From Verrucomicrobiaceae bacterium (GTDB lineage: Bacteria > Verrucomicrobiota > Verrucomicrobiia > Verrucomicrobiales > Verrucomicrobiaceae), in contig JAIXOU010000130.1 in assembly GCA_027486585.1 (NCBI GenBank), positions 1 to 61,001 on the forward strand: 61,001 bases of DNA, in the 5' to 3' direction. How positions within the stretch are numbered: the first letter of the stretch is position 1; the number at the start of each line of letters is the position of its first letter. The position numbers and the translations under genes were made by a program. The notes below the pieces were generated by a model. It made no database searches and was not told where the DNA came from. It was given only the letters and a program-made list of their open reading frames with translations. Below are positions 17,531 through 27,158 of the stretch, in pieces.

Positions 17531-19084
17531 ATGAAACCCACCCTCACCATTCTTACCGCCCTGCTACTCGCGCCACTGGCCACGATGCAGGCAGCGGAAG
17601 CCACCGCTTCGCTCCGGCGAAGTTTGCCTGTCACGGAGGGCGTCGATCCTGCGGGCATTGCGAAATTCCTTGAGACGATGGAGGAGCGCCGGTTCGAGTT
17701 GCACAGCTTCATGCTGCTACGACACGGCAAGGTCGTCGCCGAGACGTGGTGGGCTCCTTATGCAGCGGAAGTGCCGCATTGCCTCTATTCCCTGAGCAAG
17801 AGCTTCACTTCTACCGCCGTCGGTCTGGCCGCGGCGGAGGGTCGGCTCTCACTGGATGACAAGGTGATCTCGTTCTTCCCGGAGTCGCTGCCCCCGCAGG
17901 TCAGCGATCACCTCGCCGCCATGCGCGTGCGGGACCTGCTCTGCATGGCCGCAGGTCACGAAAAGGATCCGCAGAATGAAATGGTGAAGTCCGACGACTG
18001 GGTCCGCGCCTTCCTCGCGCAGCCGCTCGTTCGTGCCCCTGGCACGCAGTTTGTTTACAGCAGCGCAGCCACCTACATGTGCTCCGCGATCGTGCAGAAG
18101 GTGACGGGCATGACCGTGCTCGATTATCTCCGGCCCCGCCTGTTCGAGCCGCTGCAAATCACCGGCGTGACGTGGGACACCTGCCCCCGAGGTATCAATA
18201 CGGGAGGTTGGGGCCTGAGCGTGCCGACCGAGGGCCTCGCCAAGTTTGGGCAGCTCTACCTGCATAAAGGCAACTGGCAGGGCCGCCAAATCCTGCCGGC
18301 CGCATGGGTCAAGGAGGCCACCTCGTTTCAGATCCAACAACCCGCCAAACCCGGCTCGACCCGCCCAAAGGAAGAGGACGACCAGCGCCAAGGTTATGGC
18401 TACCAGTTCTGGCGTTGCCGCCACAACGCCGTGCGGGCCGATGGAGCCTTCGGCCAGCTCATCGTGATGATGCCCGATCAGGATGCGGTCGTCGTCATGA
18501 CCAGCGAAAGCCGTGACCTGATGGAGCAACTTGGAGTGGTCTGGGAATATCTCTTGCCTTCCTTCCATGATGCCAAGCTTCCGGCCGACGATGCCGCCCA
18601 GGAGAAGCTCACCCGACTCCTCAGCACACGCCACCTCGCACCCCGCACCGGCGTCGCCGGAGGCACAGGCACGGGCACGCAGGCTTTTGCCTTGGAAGAA
18701 AACAGCCTCGGCATCACCCGCCTCACCTTTGCCAACACCGACAAAACCGTAACCGTTACCGCCAAGGTCGGTGACACCGAGCACAGCATCGTCCACGGCC
18801 TCGGCGAATGGCGACTGGGTGAAACCGCCATGCCAGGAACACCAACGAAGCTCGGCGCTGGAACGCTCGCCACGCCCACTCGAAAGTTGGCCGCCAGCGC
18901 CGCCTGGCTGGACGCTTCGACGCTCGAACTCACCTGGCGCTACCTTGAGTTCCCGCACCGCGACACGGTCACCTGCCGTTTTGATGCTGACCGCGTCACC
19001 CTCAGTTTCCTGAGCAGCATCACCGTCCTGGGCAGAGCTGCGCCCATCCGCCCCACCCTGACTGGCAAGAGAATAGCCCCATGA
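17531..19084 (+). CDS. Beta-lactamase-fold serine hydrolase (class C-like esterase)
   Basis: 517-residue secreted protein, leader MKPTLTILTALLLAPLATMQ. The S-x-x-K catalytic motif is Ser87-Leu-Ser-Lys90 (YSLSKSFTSTAVGLAAAEG), followed by a YSSAATYM segment near residue 177 in the place of the Y-x-N element, typical of the serine beta-lactamase-related esterases and peptidases. From about residue 370 there is an extra beta-rich domain of 140 residues (LTFANTDKTVTVTAKVGD). In this locus a deacylating or de-esterifying role on the polysaccharide is more likely than antibiotic resistance, but this is inferred from context. The stop overlaps the next start by 4 bases. Confidence 0.78.
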   Translation: MKPTLTILTALLLAPLATMQAAEATASLRRSLPVTEGVDPAGIAKFLETMEERRFELHSFMLLRHGKVVAETWWAPYAAEVPHCLYSLSKSFTSTAVGLAAAEGRLSLDDKVISFFPESLPPQVSDHLAAMRVRDLLCMAAGHEKDPQNEMVKSDDWVRAFLAQPLVRAPGTQFVYSSAATYMCSAIVQKVTGMTVLDYLRPRLFEPLQITGVTWDTCPRGINTGGWGLSVPTEGLAKFGQLYLHKGNWQGRQILPAAWVKEATSFQIQQPAKPGSTRPKEEDDQRQGYGYQFWRCRHNAVRADGAFGQLIVMMPDQDAVVVMTSESRDLMEQLGVVWEYLLPSFHDAKLPADDAAQEKLTRLLSTRHLAPRTGVAGGTGTGTQAFALEENSLGITRLTFANTDKTVTVTAKVGDTEHSIVHGLGEWRLGETAMPGTPTKLGAGTLATPTRKLAASAAWLDASTLELTWRYLEFPHRDTVTCRFDADRVTLSFLSSITVLGRAAPIRPTLTGKRIAP

Positions 19085-20781
19085 AAAATTTACTCCCAAT
19101 GAAACCCACCCTCATCCTCACCACCCTACTGCTCGCGCCGCTGGTCGCACTACACGCTGCCGAGCCAGCCCCGAACCTCCACCCCTACGTCACGGCTGGT
19201 GATCCAAACATTGGCAGGGCTTTCCGCATCGCGAGCGGTGACCTGGTGAGTAATATGCTGCCTTCGTCGGCGCATCCCTCGCCCAAAAAATGGAAGGATC
19301 TATCGGCGCGCCTTCCGGAAATCGCGGGGACCCCTGAGATCATTCCTGAAAGAGTGGCATTCCTGACGGGCGGCATGGATTACCCTGGCAACGTTTTTCC
19401 TTTTGACTCTGCGATGTATGCCTGGGACGGCGCTGGTTTCCTCCAGCCCGATGCGGTGACCAGCTCTTTGTTCGCCACGCTGACGATGGAGAAGGACAGA
19501 AGCATTCGGTGTTATGATCCCATCGGCGGCATGTCCTGGACCGTGGGAGCCTGGGAGAACTATCTTCATACCGGTAGCATTCCATTCCTGAAGATCGCGT
19601 TGGCGGCCACTTTGGGTGGTTTGGAGTATGGCGAGCGCACCGAGTTCGACTCCGAGCTGAATTTGTTTCGGGGTCCAGCCTTCATGGCCGATGGCATTTC
19701 GCACTATCCTGACTTCTGGACAAAATCGATGCCCGGCGTCGGCCACATCATCAAGTGGCCACAGTATAATCCGGACAAGAAGGTCGCGGTAGGTCTTGGG
19801 CTGCCCATGCACGCGCTTTCCATTCAATGCATCAACTATCAGGCCTATGTGCTTGCAGCACGCATGCAGCAGGAACTCGGCTTGCCGGTGGATAAGACCC
19901 TGCTGGAAAAAGCCGCACGACTCAAGGCTGCGATCAACAAGCATTTCTGGAGAGACGATGCGGGCATCTACCGCTACATGGTGGATTCTTTTGGCGGCAG
20001 CGATCAGCAGGAAGGCTGGGGCAACACACTGGCCATTCTTTTTGGCATCGCCAGTCCCGAGCAGGCAAAACGTGTGTTTGCAAGCATCCACATCACGCCG
20101 CAGGGAATTCCGGTGATCTGGCCGAACTGGCCCCGTTATGCCTCATCGGATCCCATGACCTTTGGCCACCGGAACTCCATCTGGCCCCCCGTCAATGGAG
20201 TGTGGTCTGAAGTGGCAGCCTCAGCAGGACATGCGGAGCGCTTTACCCTGGAATTGAAAAACACAGCCGACCGGGCGTGTCGCGACAACCAGTTCGCCGA
20301 GATGTATCATCCCATCACTGGCGAAATTTATGGCGGGGTGCAGGAAGGCATGACCGGACGAAAAGGCGCAGCCATGCAGGCCTTTATTGCCGCACGCCTG
20401 GGTGGCACCGGGGAACCAACTCCTGAAGCCATCGCAAAACTCTTTCCACCCATGAAGGGTAAAGAAAACATCAACCTCTGGCAGTCATGCGGGCGGAACA
20501 CCATGAGTTCGACCGCTTATGTGCGCATGGTGCTGCAAGGCCTCTGCGGCCTGCAACTGGGCACCGAAGGCATCACTTTCAAACCGACGATTCCAAAAGG
20601 CATGAGCCCGGTAGCAGCCTATGAATTGCCGTATCGCCAGGCCGAGCTGGAAATCCACATCACCGGTGAAGGCAACGTGGTGAAGAAGCTCACCATCAAC
20701 GGCCAGGAAGCACGCACCATTCCGACAACGGCCACAGGCAAGCAGGTCGTCAGGATCGAGATGACCGATGTGAACAAATGA
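19081..20781 (+). CDS. Six-hairpin (alpha/alpha)6 glycosidase, family unassigned
   Basis: 566-residue secreted protein. Helical repeats with aromatic and acidic loops (FPFDSAMYAWDGAGF, GSDQQEGWGNTLAILFG, NSIWPPVNGVWSEVAA) and a closing beta domain (GITFKPTIPKGMSP, AELEIHITGEGNVV) are typical of (alpha/alpha)6 glycosidases such as GH63, GH78 and GH94-like groups. I cannot name the family; Asp in FDSAMYAWDGAG and Glu in QQEGWGN are candidate catalytic residues. The start is either ATG 19081, which overlaps the preceding stop, or ATG 19099, where the leader (MKPTLILTTLLLAPLVALH) begins; the six extra residues MKNLLP would simply lengthen the n-region. Confidence 0.65.
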   Translation: MKNLLPMKPTLILTTLLLAPLVALHAAEPAPNLHPYVTAGDPNIGRAFRIASGDLVSNMLPSSAHPSPKKWKDLSARLPEIAGTPEIIPERVAFLTGGMDYPGNVFPFDSAMYAWDGAGFLQPDAVTSSLFATLTMEKDRSIRCYDPIGGMSWTVGAWENYLHTGSIPFLKIALAATLGGLEYGERTEFDSELNLFRGPAFMADGISHYPDFWTKSMPGVGHIIKWPQYNPDKKVAVGLGLPMHALSIQCINYQAYVLAARMQQELGLPVDKTLLEKAARLKAAINKHFWRDDAGIYRYMVDSFGGSDQQEGWGNTLAILFGIASPEQAKRVFASIHITPQGIPVIWPNWPRYASSDPMTFGHRNSIWPPVNGVWSEVAASAGHAERFTLELKNTADRACRDNQFAEMYHPITGEIYGGVQEGMTGRKGAAMQAFIAARLGGTGEPTPEAIAKLFPPMKGKENINLWQSCGRNTMSSTAYVRMVLQGLCGLQLGTEGITFKPTIPKGMSPVAAYELPYRQAELEIHITGEGNVVKKLTINGQEARTIPTTATGKQVVRIEMTDVNK

Positions 20782-20791
20782 ATCATCAACT

Positions 20792-22627
20792 ATGAAACAC
20801 ACTCTCATCCTCTTCGCCGCCCTCCTGCTAGCGCCGCTGGCCGTATCCACGTCGCACGCGGCGGAATCCGAACGGCCGGCGACGCATTTTTCGACGTTCG
20901 CGCAGGCCACCCTGCACGAATCCCCCTTGCTGAACCGGATCAAGCTGGCGAAGCAGCGAGGGCGTTCCTACCCGCTGGACTCCCTCGATTTCATCATGGT
21001 GGATCTTGAGCGGCCAAACACCCTGACGCGGCATGCCGATTTCTGCAACGGGGATCTGACCGGGCGATACCTCCAATTCCTCGCCGCCAGCGCGCATCTC
21101 GAACCGTCTGACCACGATCGAATGCAGGCGCTTTTCGCGCGCATCATGAAGTGCCAGGCGCCGAATGGGGCTTTTGGCAGAGTCCATGTCCAGGACATGG
21201 GTATCTCGCCGGAGGGCTTGGCTTGGGGAGCCGCTTACAAACTCTTCATCGGATTGCTGCGATATTATCAGGAAACGGGAGATCCGAAGGCGCTCACGGC
21301 GGCGCAAAAGAACGCGGAATATTTCTTTTCCAACTTTGATAAGATCAGGGAAACTTGGACTCGGAAGAAACAGCCGGGCGGCAACGCGACTTGGACTAAG
21401 TCAGGGATTGAAGTCGGCAATTGGATCACCGAGCCCATGGCGGTGTTGTTCAGCATCACTGGAGACCAGCGTTGCCTGGACGTGTGCCGGGCTGTCGCGG
21501 ACCTGCAGAAGCCGCTCCCGCTGAAAGCGAGGGGAATTTCGACTGGCGTGATGACCACGCTCCGAGGGCTTCAACTTGCTGCCATCTACACGGGTGACGC
21601 ATCCTGGAACAAGCTGCCGGAGCAATCCAGGAAGGAGATCGCCGAGGAGGCTGCCTGGCCCGATGGCAACATTAGCGAGACGTTCCCAAGAAGCTCCCGC
21701 AACGAAGCCTGCTCCATCGCGGACTGGGTCATGCTGAACCTGTATGCCGGATTCATCACCGGTGAAGACGAGGCCTACGAAAAGGCTGAAAATGCGCTTT
21801 GGAACGCCCTGTTTCTGAATCAGTTGGTCAGCGGTGGTTTTGGACATCGTGAACTCGAATCCGACCATACCTACAGCGGGGCGGTGCTGGCCATGGAAGC
21901 ATGGTATTGCTGCTTGCACCAAGGCGGGCTTGCTATGGTCGAGTTTGCCGACCACGCGGTGACCCTGCGGGGCGATGAATTGCGGATCAACCTGCTGGTG
22001 CCGGGGCGCTACCGGCTTCCCTACAAGGGCACCACGATCGAGGTCGAGGTGAGCACGCGCTATCCCGAAAAGGCCGACACCACCGTGGTGATCAGCGGGG
22101 CACCGGCGGAGATGAAGGCCCGCATCCGCATTCCTTCCTGCATCAAGGGCGCGGAGGTGAAGGTGACTAACCTGCCGGGAGGCAAGACCCGCCATGTCCT
22201 GAGCGGCCGGATGGGCTATCAACTCGAGGAGGTGAAAAACGGCGCGGTGCTGCGTTACGGTCCGCTGGTCATGGCACCGCTGCGCTACGCGCAAGAAGTC
22301 AAGGTCACGAACAAAGAGAACAACTTCCTCCAGGGCTACATCTTTGAACGGGTTGATAAAGGGCGCGCCACCATCGTGCCTCCCGACAAGGATGCCGATG
22401 GGTTCTACCTGTTCCCGAAGGAGCCCAAGCCGCTTTGGAAGAACTACGAGGAAGGCACGCTCTCCCGTCTGGCGTTCGACAACCTCTCGATCAACGTCAA
22501 GCTGGCGTATCCCGACGGCACCAGTCAGGAGCAGCGCTTTTGGCCCGAGTGTTACAGCACCACTTCAATTGCCAGCGGCGTGCCAGTGCCGGTCGTGTTC
22601 GCCAAGCCAGGAGGAGCACTGAAATGA
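20792..22627 (+). CDS. GH127-like (DUF1680) beta-L-arabinofuranosidase family protein, copy 2
   Basis: 611-residue close paralogue of the gene at 4079, with the same leader variant (ending VSTSHAAE). The acid region NEACSIADW (Glu305) and C-C-x-x-x motif WYCCLHQGG (Cys373-Cys374) match copy 1 except that the Asn after C-C-L-H is Gln, a difference at a position that is Asn in copy 1 and in the canonical C-C-P-G-N family member at 25283. The region of residues 185-215 is rewritten relative to copy 1, while the C-terminal 200 residues and the 3' DNA are nearly identical and continue into the first codons of the following gene. The downstream partner differs: GH78 here, GH43 after copy 1. Confidence 0.8.
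   Translation: MKHTLILFAALLLAPLAVSTSHAAESERPATHFSTFAQATLHESPLLNRIKLAKQRGRSYPLDSLDFIMVDLERPNTLTRHADFCNGDLTGRYLQFLAASAHLEPSDHDRMQALFARIMKCQAPNGAFGRVHVQDMGISPEGLAWGAAYKLFIGLLRYYQETGDPKALTAAQKNAEYFFSNFDKIRETWTRKKQPGGNATWTKSGIEVGNWITEPMAVLFSITGDQRCLDVCRAVADLQKPLPLKARGISTGVMTTLRGLQLAAIYTGDASWNKLPEQSRKEIAEEAAWPDGNISETFPRSSRNEACSIADWVMLNLYAGFITGEDEAYEKAENALWNALFLNQLVSGGFGHRELESDHTYSGAVLAMEAWYCCLHQGGLAMVEFADHAVTLRGDELRINLLVPGRYRLPYKGTTIEVEVSTRYPEKADTTVVISGAPAEMKARIRIPSCIKGAEVKVTNLPGGKTRHVLSGRMGYQLEEVKNGAVLRYGPLVMAPLRYAQEVKVTNKENNFLQGYIFERVDKGRATIVPPDKDADGFYLFPKEPKPLWKNYEEGTLSRLAFDNLSINVKLAYPDGTSQEQRFWPECYSTTSIASGVPVPVVFAKPGGALK
22609..22614 (+). promoter_or_regulatory. Strong ribosome binding site AGGAGG for the GH78 gene
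   Basis: AGGAGG lies nine bases before the ATG at 22624, within the end of the GH127-like copy 2. It corresponds to the site at 5902-5907 in the duplicated segment and supports the start at 22624 rather than an upstream in-frame codon. Confidence 0.7.
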
Positions 22628-25269
22628 AAGCCCTGCTCCTCGCCTCCCTGCTGCTCGCGCCGCTGGCCGCGCTGCACGCACAATCTGACCGCCCATCCCA
22701 GACCTTCGGCGTGGACCAGCTCAATGCCCTGCGCTGGGGCGCGGACGCCGCCGTCAAGTGGAAGGCGTATCCGGCAGACCTCGCCCCGGCGAAATGGATC
22801 TGGCTGCCGGTGGAGCGCACGCTGCCGAACACCTTCGCGTTGTTCCGCAAGACGCTCACGCTCGATGCCTTGCCGAAGTCGGCGCACGGCTGGATCACGG
22901 CGGACAGCCGCTATCGGCTGACGGTGAATGGCAAGCATGTGCAGTGGGGCATCGCGCCGAGCGATCCGCGCACGCCGGACGTCGATCCCGTGGATCTCGC
23001 GCCGTATTTGCAGAAAGGGGGAAATGTCATCGGCATCGAGGTGCTCCATTTCGGGCACGGCGACGGCACGTGGGCGGATGGTCGCGCTGGCTTGCTCGCG
23101 CACTTTGTCCTGGAGGATTCGACCGGCAATAAAACCCGGGTCGTGACGGACAACTCCTGGCAGGCGCTGTTGGACCGCGCGCACCCGCCGGGGCAACACC
23201 AGCGGGTATATCTTTTGCGCGCCCTGCAGGAGGAATTTGATTCACGGTTGCGGCCGGATGGCTGGGATGCGCCAGGCTTCCAACCCGACGCGCTTTGGAC
23301 GTCGGCAGCGGAACTGTCCGCGAAAGCGGACAAGCCAGTCGTGACGGGCAAGCCTGAGGGGAACAAACTGCAAGTCCTGCCATCGCTGGCCGCGCTGCAC
23401 ACGCGGCAGATTCCGCTGACGAAGGAAGTCTGGCAACCCGCTGCAGAGATGACCGAACAGGGCCGCGTGCGCTGGAAGCGGCCCGTGGATGACTGGTTCG
23501 ACGTGCGGATGGCCGATTCGTTCACCATCGGGCGCGAGCCGGTGGCCCAACAGACGGGCGAGGGCGAGTGGACCCTGCCCGCGAATGCGAAGGGCGAGGG
23601 CTGGTTTCTCACCTTCCGCCTGCCGATGCTGATGGTGGGCTGGCCCGCGTTCGAGATCGAGGCTCCGGCGGGCACCGTCGTGGAGTTGATGGTGCAGGAA
23701 GGCCACGATCCGAAGGGGCCGCAGCCATGGCTGGAAACCTTTTTCCACAGTTGGTCGCGGTTCATCAGCAAGGGCGGAAAGCAGCGGTTCCAGACCTTCG
23801 ATTACGAGTCTGCCTGCTGGGTGCAGTTGCATATCCACGAGGCCACCGGTCCCGTGAAAATCAGTGGCGTGGGCATGACCCGCCGGCTCTTCGACTGGCC
23901 GAGTGAGCCGGTGATGAAGTTTGCCGAGCCGGCCCTCGACCGCTTGTTCGGCGCCGGCATTAACCGCACGAAGAATCTCATGATCGAAACGGTGGTGGAC
24001 GACATGGGGCGGGAGCGCGTGCAGTATTCTGGAGACATGGATCCGCAGCATTGGACCGCTCTCTACGCTTTCGGCGAGACTCGGCTCACGGATCGCTTTC
24101 TGCGCACGTGGACTCATGGACAGGCGAAAGCCGGCTATTTTATCGACGGCTGGCCCGCCTATGACCGTCTCGCCCGCCTGGCACAGAGGGAACTTGACGG
24201 CACGAAGTGGGGGCCGCTCATGGAGCAGGGCCTGAGCTGTATGGTGACGACCCGGGAGTTGCACCGCTACACCGGCGAAACCGAAACCGCCCGCGCCATC
24301 TACCCGCACTTTCGGCGCTACGTGGAGTATCTACGCACCCTGCGCGGTCAGGATGGAATCCTGCGATGCCAAAACCGGATCGAGATCTACTATGGCTCCA
24401 ACTACGGAATCTGGGGGCGGGAGGATCACGCATGCTCGCTCACCCTCATGGCCGTTTGGGGTCTGCGCGACGGCCTCATTCCCCTGGCCGAGGCGCTGGG
24501 TGAAACGCAGGAAGCTCAGGCGTATCGCCAGTTCGCCGATGAACTGCTCGCGAGCGCGAAAACGCATTTCTGGAGTGCGCAGTTCGGTGCCTTCGTGAAC
24601 AACCTGCCGCGACTCGAACAGGAGAAGGCCCCGGTGTTCGACGAGGTCGCCTTGACGCTGAGTCTTCGTGCGGGTCTTTGCCCGGAGGGCCGGATCGACG
24701 CGACCCTCGATCTGCTGGAGAAGCTGCCCAAGACGGTAAAACGCGCCGTCTACTGGTATCGGATGCCACGCCTGACTGAGTTGGCGAAACATGGTCGCAC
24801 CGGCACCGTGCTCAAGGAGTTCCGGGAAGTCTGGGCGCAACAACCAGCCGTCACCGGGCCCACATTCACAATTCCCGAAGGATACGGCGACGGCAAGGGC
24901 GACGGGCACTATATATTCTGCTTCACGGGCAATCATCTTACCGACCCGCTCTTCCTTGGCCTGCTCGGCTTCGAGCCTGCGGAAGAACCCGGCGGCCTGT
25001 TCAGACTCCGCCCGCAACTTGGCGACCTGCAAGGCCTGGAGACCGACATCCACACCACGCGTGGCCCGATCCATTTCAAATCGCATTTCAAGGACGGCGC
25101 ACAGCACGTCACCATTGTTCCGCCGGCTGGCATCAATCTGAGTGTGAACATCCCTGCCAGCGCCACCAGCGAATCCGGCCCGCTCACCGTCGACACAGTG
25201 AAAGACGGCTGGCGTGATTTCTCACTCACCGCAGGCACACCGACAACCATCCACATACCGTTAAAATAA
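22624..25269 (+). CDS. GH78 family alpha-L-rhamnosidase
   Basis: 881-residue secreted protein, signal MKALLLASLLLAPLAALHAQ. An N-terminal jelly-roll domain (PAKWIWLPVERTLPNTFALF, then WITADSRYRLTVNGK and YLQKGGNVIGIEVLHFG) precedes beta domains and an (alpha/alpha)6 catalytic barrel. The general-acid segment VDDMGRERVQYSGDMDPQHW (about residues 459-478) corresponds to the GH78 D-x-x-R-x-R-x-x-x-x-G-D pattern. YIFCFTGNHLTDPLFLG near 765 and a C-terminal beta-sandwich complete the fold. Length and domain order are normal for GH78. It would cleave terminal alpha-L-rhamnose, consistent with a rhamnogalacturonan- or ulvan-like substrate. Translation is probably coupled to the GH127-like gene by the ATGA overlap and AGGAGG site. 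Confidence 0.85.
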   Translation: MKALLLASLLLAPLAALHAQSDRPSQTFGVDQLNALRWGADAAVKWKAYPADLAPAKWIWLPVERTLPNTFALFRKTLTLDALPKSAHGWITADSRYRLTVNGKHVQWGIAPSDPRTPDVDPVDLAPYLQKGGNVIGIEVLHFGHGDGTWADGRAGLLAHFVLEDSTGNKTRVVTDNSWQALLDRAHPPGQHQRVYLLRALQEEFDSRLRPDGWDAPGFQPDALWTSAAELSAKADKPVVTGKPEGNKLQVLPSLAALHTRQIPLTKEVWQPAAEMTEQGRVRWKRPVDDWFDVRMADSFTIGREPVAQQTGEGEWTLPANAKGEGWFLTFRLPMLMVGWPAFEIEAPAGTVVELMVQEGHDPKGPQPWLETFFHSWSRFISKGGKQRFQTFDYESACWVQLHIHEATGPVKISGVGMTRRLFDWPSEPVMKFAEPALDRLFGAGINRTKNLMIETVVDDMGRERVQYSGDMDPQHWTALYAFGETRLTDRFLRTWTHGQAKAGYFIDGWPAYDRLARLAQRELDGTKWGPLMEQGLSCMVTTRELHRYTGETETARAIYPHFRRYVEYLRTLRGQDGILRCQNRIEIYYGSNYGIWGREDHACSLTLMAVWGLRDGLIPLAEALGETQEAQAYRQFADELLASAKTHFWSAQFGAFVNNLPRLEQEKAPVFDEVALTLSLRAGLCPEGRIDATLDLLEKLPKTVKRAVYWYRMPRLTELAKHGRTGTVLKEFREVWAQQPAVTGPTFTIPEGYGDGKGDGHYIFCFTGNHLTDPLFLGLLGFEPAEEPGGLFRLRPQLGDLQGLETDIHTTRGPIHFKSHFKDGAQHVTIVPPAGINLSVNIPASATSESGPLTVDTVKDGWRDFSLTAGTPTTIHIPLK

Positions 25270-25282
25270 GGAAATACACATC

Positions 25283-27145
25283 ATGAAACCCACACTCATA
25301 CTCCTCACCGCCCTGTTACTCGCGCCGCTGGCCGCGCTGCATGCTGCCGATGCGCCTAATCGCCCCACGCCGAAAGTCCGTGATGCTTTGCAGCCGGTCA
25401 CACTCGATAAAACCGAGTTATCGGGCGAGATCGGACGACGCATCGATGACCTGATCTACAAGAATTTCATGGTCATCGACCTGGAGCAGAAGTTCCTCGA
25501 CCCCTTTCGCAAACGCCCTCCGCTTCCCGCAGCCAAGCCTTGGCGCTATATCGGCGTGGGTAAGGTCATCGCCGCCGGCAGCCGCTTCGCCGCCTACACC
25601 GGCGACCCAAAGGTGGCCGAGCGGGTTGATCATCTGGTGTCCGAACTGATGAAAACGCGCGACCCTGATGGTTATCTCGGACACATGCCCGCCGAGCCGA
25701 ACGGGGGGCAGAACGACCGCAATTGGACCCTGCACGACCAGGAATACGTCGTGCTCGGACTGCTGGAACATGCCCGCTTCCGCAACAACCCTGACTCTCT
25801 CCAGCAGGCACGCCAACTGGCCGATTACGCGATGGCGGCCTTTGCGCGGTGCCCAAAGGCGGAGTGGATCTGCACGGCAGGCCTGCCTGAAGCCCTCATG
25901 GCACTCTACCACGCCACCGGCGAGAAACGCTACCTCGACTACGCCGCGAGCGTCCGGCATGGCTACTGCCATGCCGAGATCGAGTTTTCGAATCTTCGCG
26001 ACTGGAAGAAAACGACCCTCAGGGAACGCGATACCGGCCACGTTTACGTCAACTTCGCACGATGCTACGCCCAGACTCAGCTCCACCGTTGGGAACCACG
26101 CGAGGGTTCCCTGGACGCCTCCCGCTTCATCCTGCGCGAGCTGACCAAGCGTGACGGCGACCTGCTGGTAATCGGGTCGGCGGGCGACGATGAACATTTC
26201 GCGGACAGCCAGAATGGCAGCCTCAGGCCCGCCGAAAGCTGCGCCACGGCCTATCTCATTCGCTGGCTCGACAGCCTCATGCGCCTCGATGGCGACTTGC
26301 GCTACGGCGACATCATGGAGCGAACGATCTACAACGTCCTATTCGCGGCCCAGGACCCAGCAGGACGAAAGACACGGAGCTTCACGGTATTCGAGGGTCC
26401 CCGCAGCTACACGGGCGACGATTTCTGCTGCCCCGGCAACCATCGCCGCATCATGGCCGAACTCCCCGAGAAGGTTTACTACCGCACCGCGGACGGCGGC
26501 ATCGCGGTGAACCTGTTCACGCAGTCGAGCAAAGCCATCGAGCAGGTGGGCGGGCGCGCCGTCACGATCCAGCAGGAGACGGATTATCCCACCACAGGGC
26601 GAGTGAAGATCACCGTCACGCCAGCAGAGCCGATGGAGTTTCCGTTGCGGCTGCGCATCCCGCGTTGGTGCCCGGACGCGACACTGACCATCAACGGGCA
26701 GCCGCGTGCGATCACGCCCGGTCAGCCGTTTTGCGAGATTCGTCGGATGTGGAAGCCGGGTGACGTGTTGACGCTCGACATGCCGATGCCTTGGCGGCTG
26801 GTCCGGGGACGTCATCTCCAGGAAGGCCGCGCCGCCCTGATGCGCGGTCCGGTCGTCTATTGCCTTGGAAGCACGGCCAACGCCGAACTGCTGAAGCGCT
26901 TCAAGGATCCACGCGAGCTGATGATCGATCCCGCAAGCCTCGGGCAGCCGCTCGCCGACAGTTCGGTCCGCCCCGGCGGGCTGAAAGTCACGGCGAAAGC
27001 ATGGGCACCGGGAAATGGCGGCCAAGGCACCGCGCCGCTGGAGGTCGTGCTGACCGAGTTCGTGGATGCGAGCGGCGTGTCCACCTACTTGCGCATTCCA
27101 GATCCAGCCAAGGCCGTCGAGGACGAACTTCTTAACCAAAACTGA
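25283..27145 (+). CDS. GH127 (DUF1680) beta-L-arabinofuranosidase family protein, canonical type
   Basis: 620-residue secreted protein, leader MKPTLILLTALLLAPLAALH followed by AADAP. It carries the full GH127 signatures: AESCATAYLIRW with Glu318 (general acid/base) and DFCCPGNHRR with Cys382-Cys383 (zinc-bound nucleophile region). The (alpha/alpha)6 barrel spans about residues 45-430, and beta-sandwich domains follow with PLRLRIPRWCPDATLTINGQ. It is only distantly related to the two GH127-like copies at 4079 and 20792, so the locus holds two sublineages of the family. Likely product: L-arabinose from beta-arabinofuranosides. Confidence 0.86.
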   Translation: MKPTLILLTALLLAPLAALHAADAPNRPTPKVRDALQPVTLDKTELSGEIGRRIDDLIYKNFMVIDLEQKFLDPFRKRPPLPAAKPWRYIGVGKVIAAGSRFAAYTGDPKVAERVDHLVSELMKTRDPDGYLGHMPAEPNGGQNDRNWTLHDQEYVVLGLLEHARFRNNPDSLQQARQLADYAMAAFARCPKAEWICTAGLPEALMALYHATGEKRYLDYAASVRHGYCHAEIEFSNLRDWKKTTLRERDTGHVYVNFARCYAQTQLHRWEPREGSLDASRFILRELTKRDGDLLVIGSAGDDEHFADSQNGSLRPAESCATAYLIRWLDSLMRLDGDLRYGDIMERTIYNVLFAAQDPAGRKTRSFTVFEGPRSYTGDDFCCPGNHRRIMAELPEKVYYRTADGGIAVNLFTQSSKAIEQVGGRAVTIQQETDYPTTGRVKITVTPAEPMEFPLRLRIPRWCPDATLTINGQPRAITPGQPFCEIRRMWKPGDVLTLDMPMPWRLVRGRHLQEGRAALMRGPVVYCLGSTANAELLKRFKDPRELMIDPASLGQPLADSSVRPGGLKVTAKAWAPGNGGQGTAPLEVVLTEFVDASGVSTYLRIPDPAKAVEDELLNQN

Positions 27146-27158
27146 GCAAAGGCCACCC

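Noticed and set aside
17531..19084. Antibiotic-resistance beta-lactamase
   Set aside because: The S-x-x-K and Y-S-S pattern, extra C-terminal domain and CAZyme context fit esterase-like relatives; there is no specific resistance signature.
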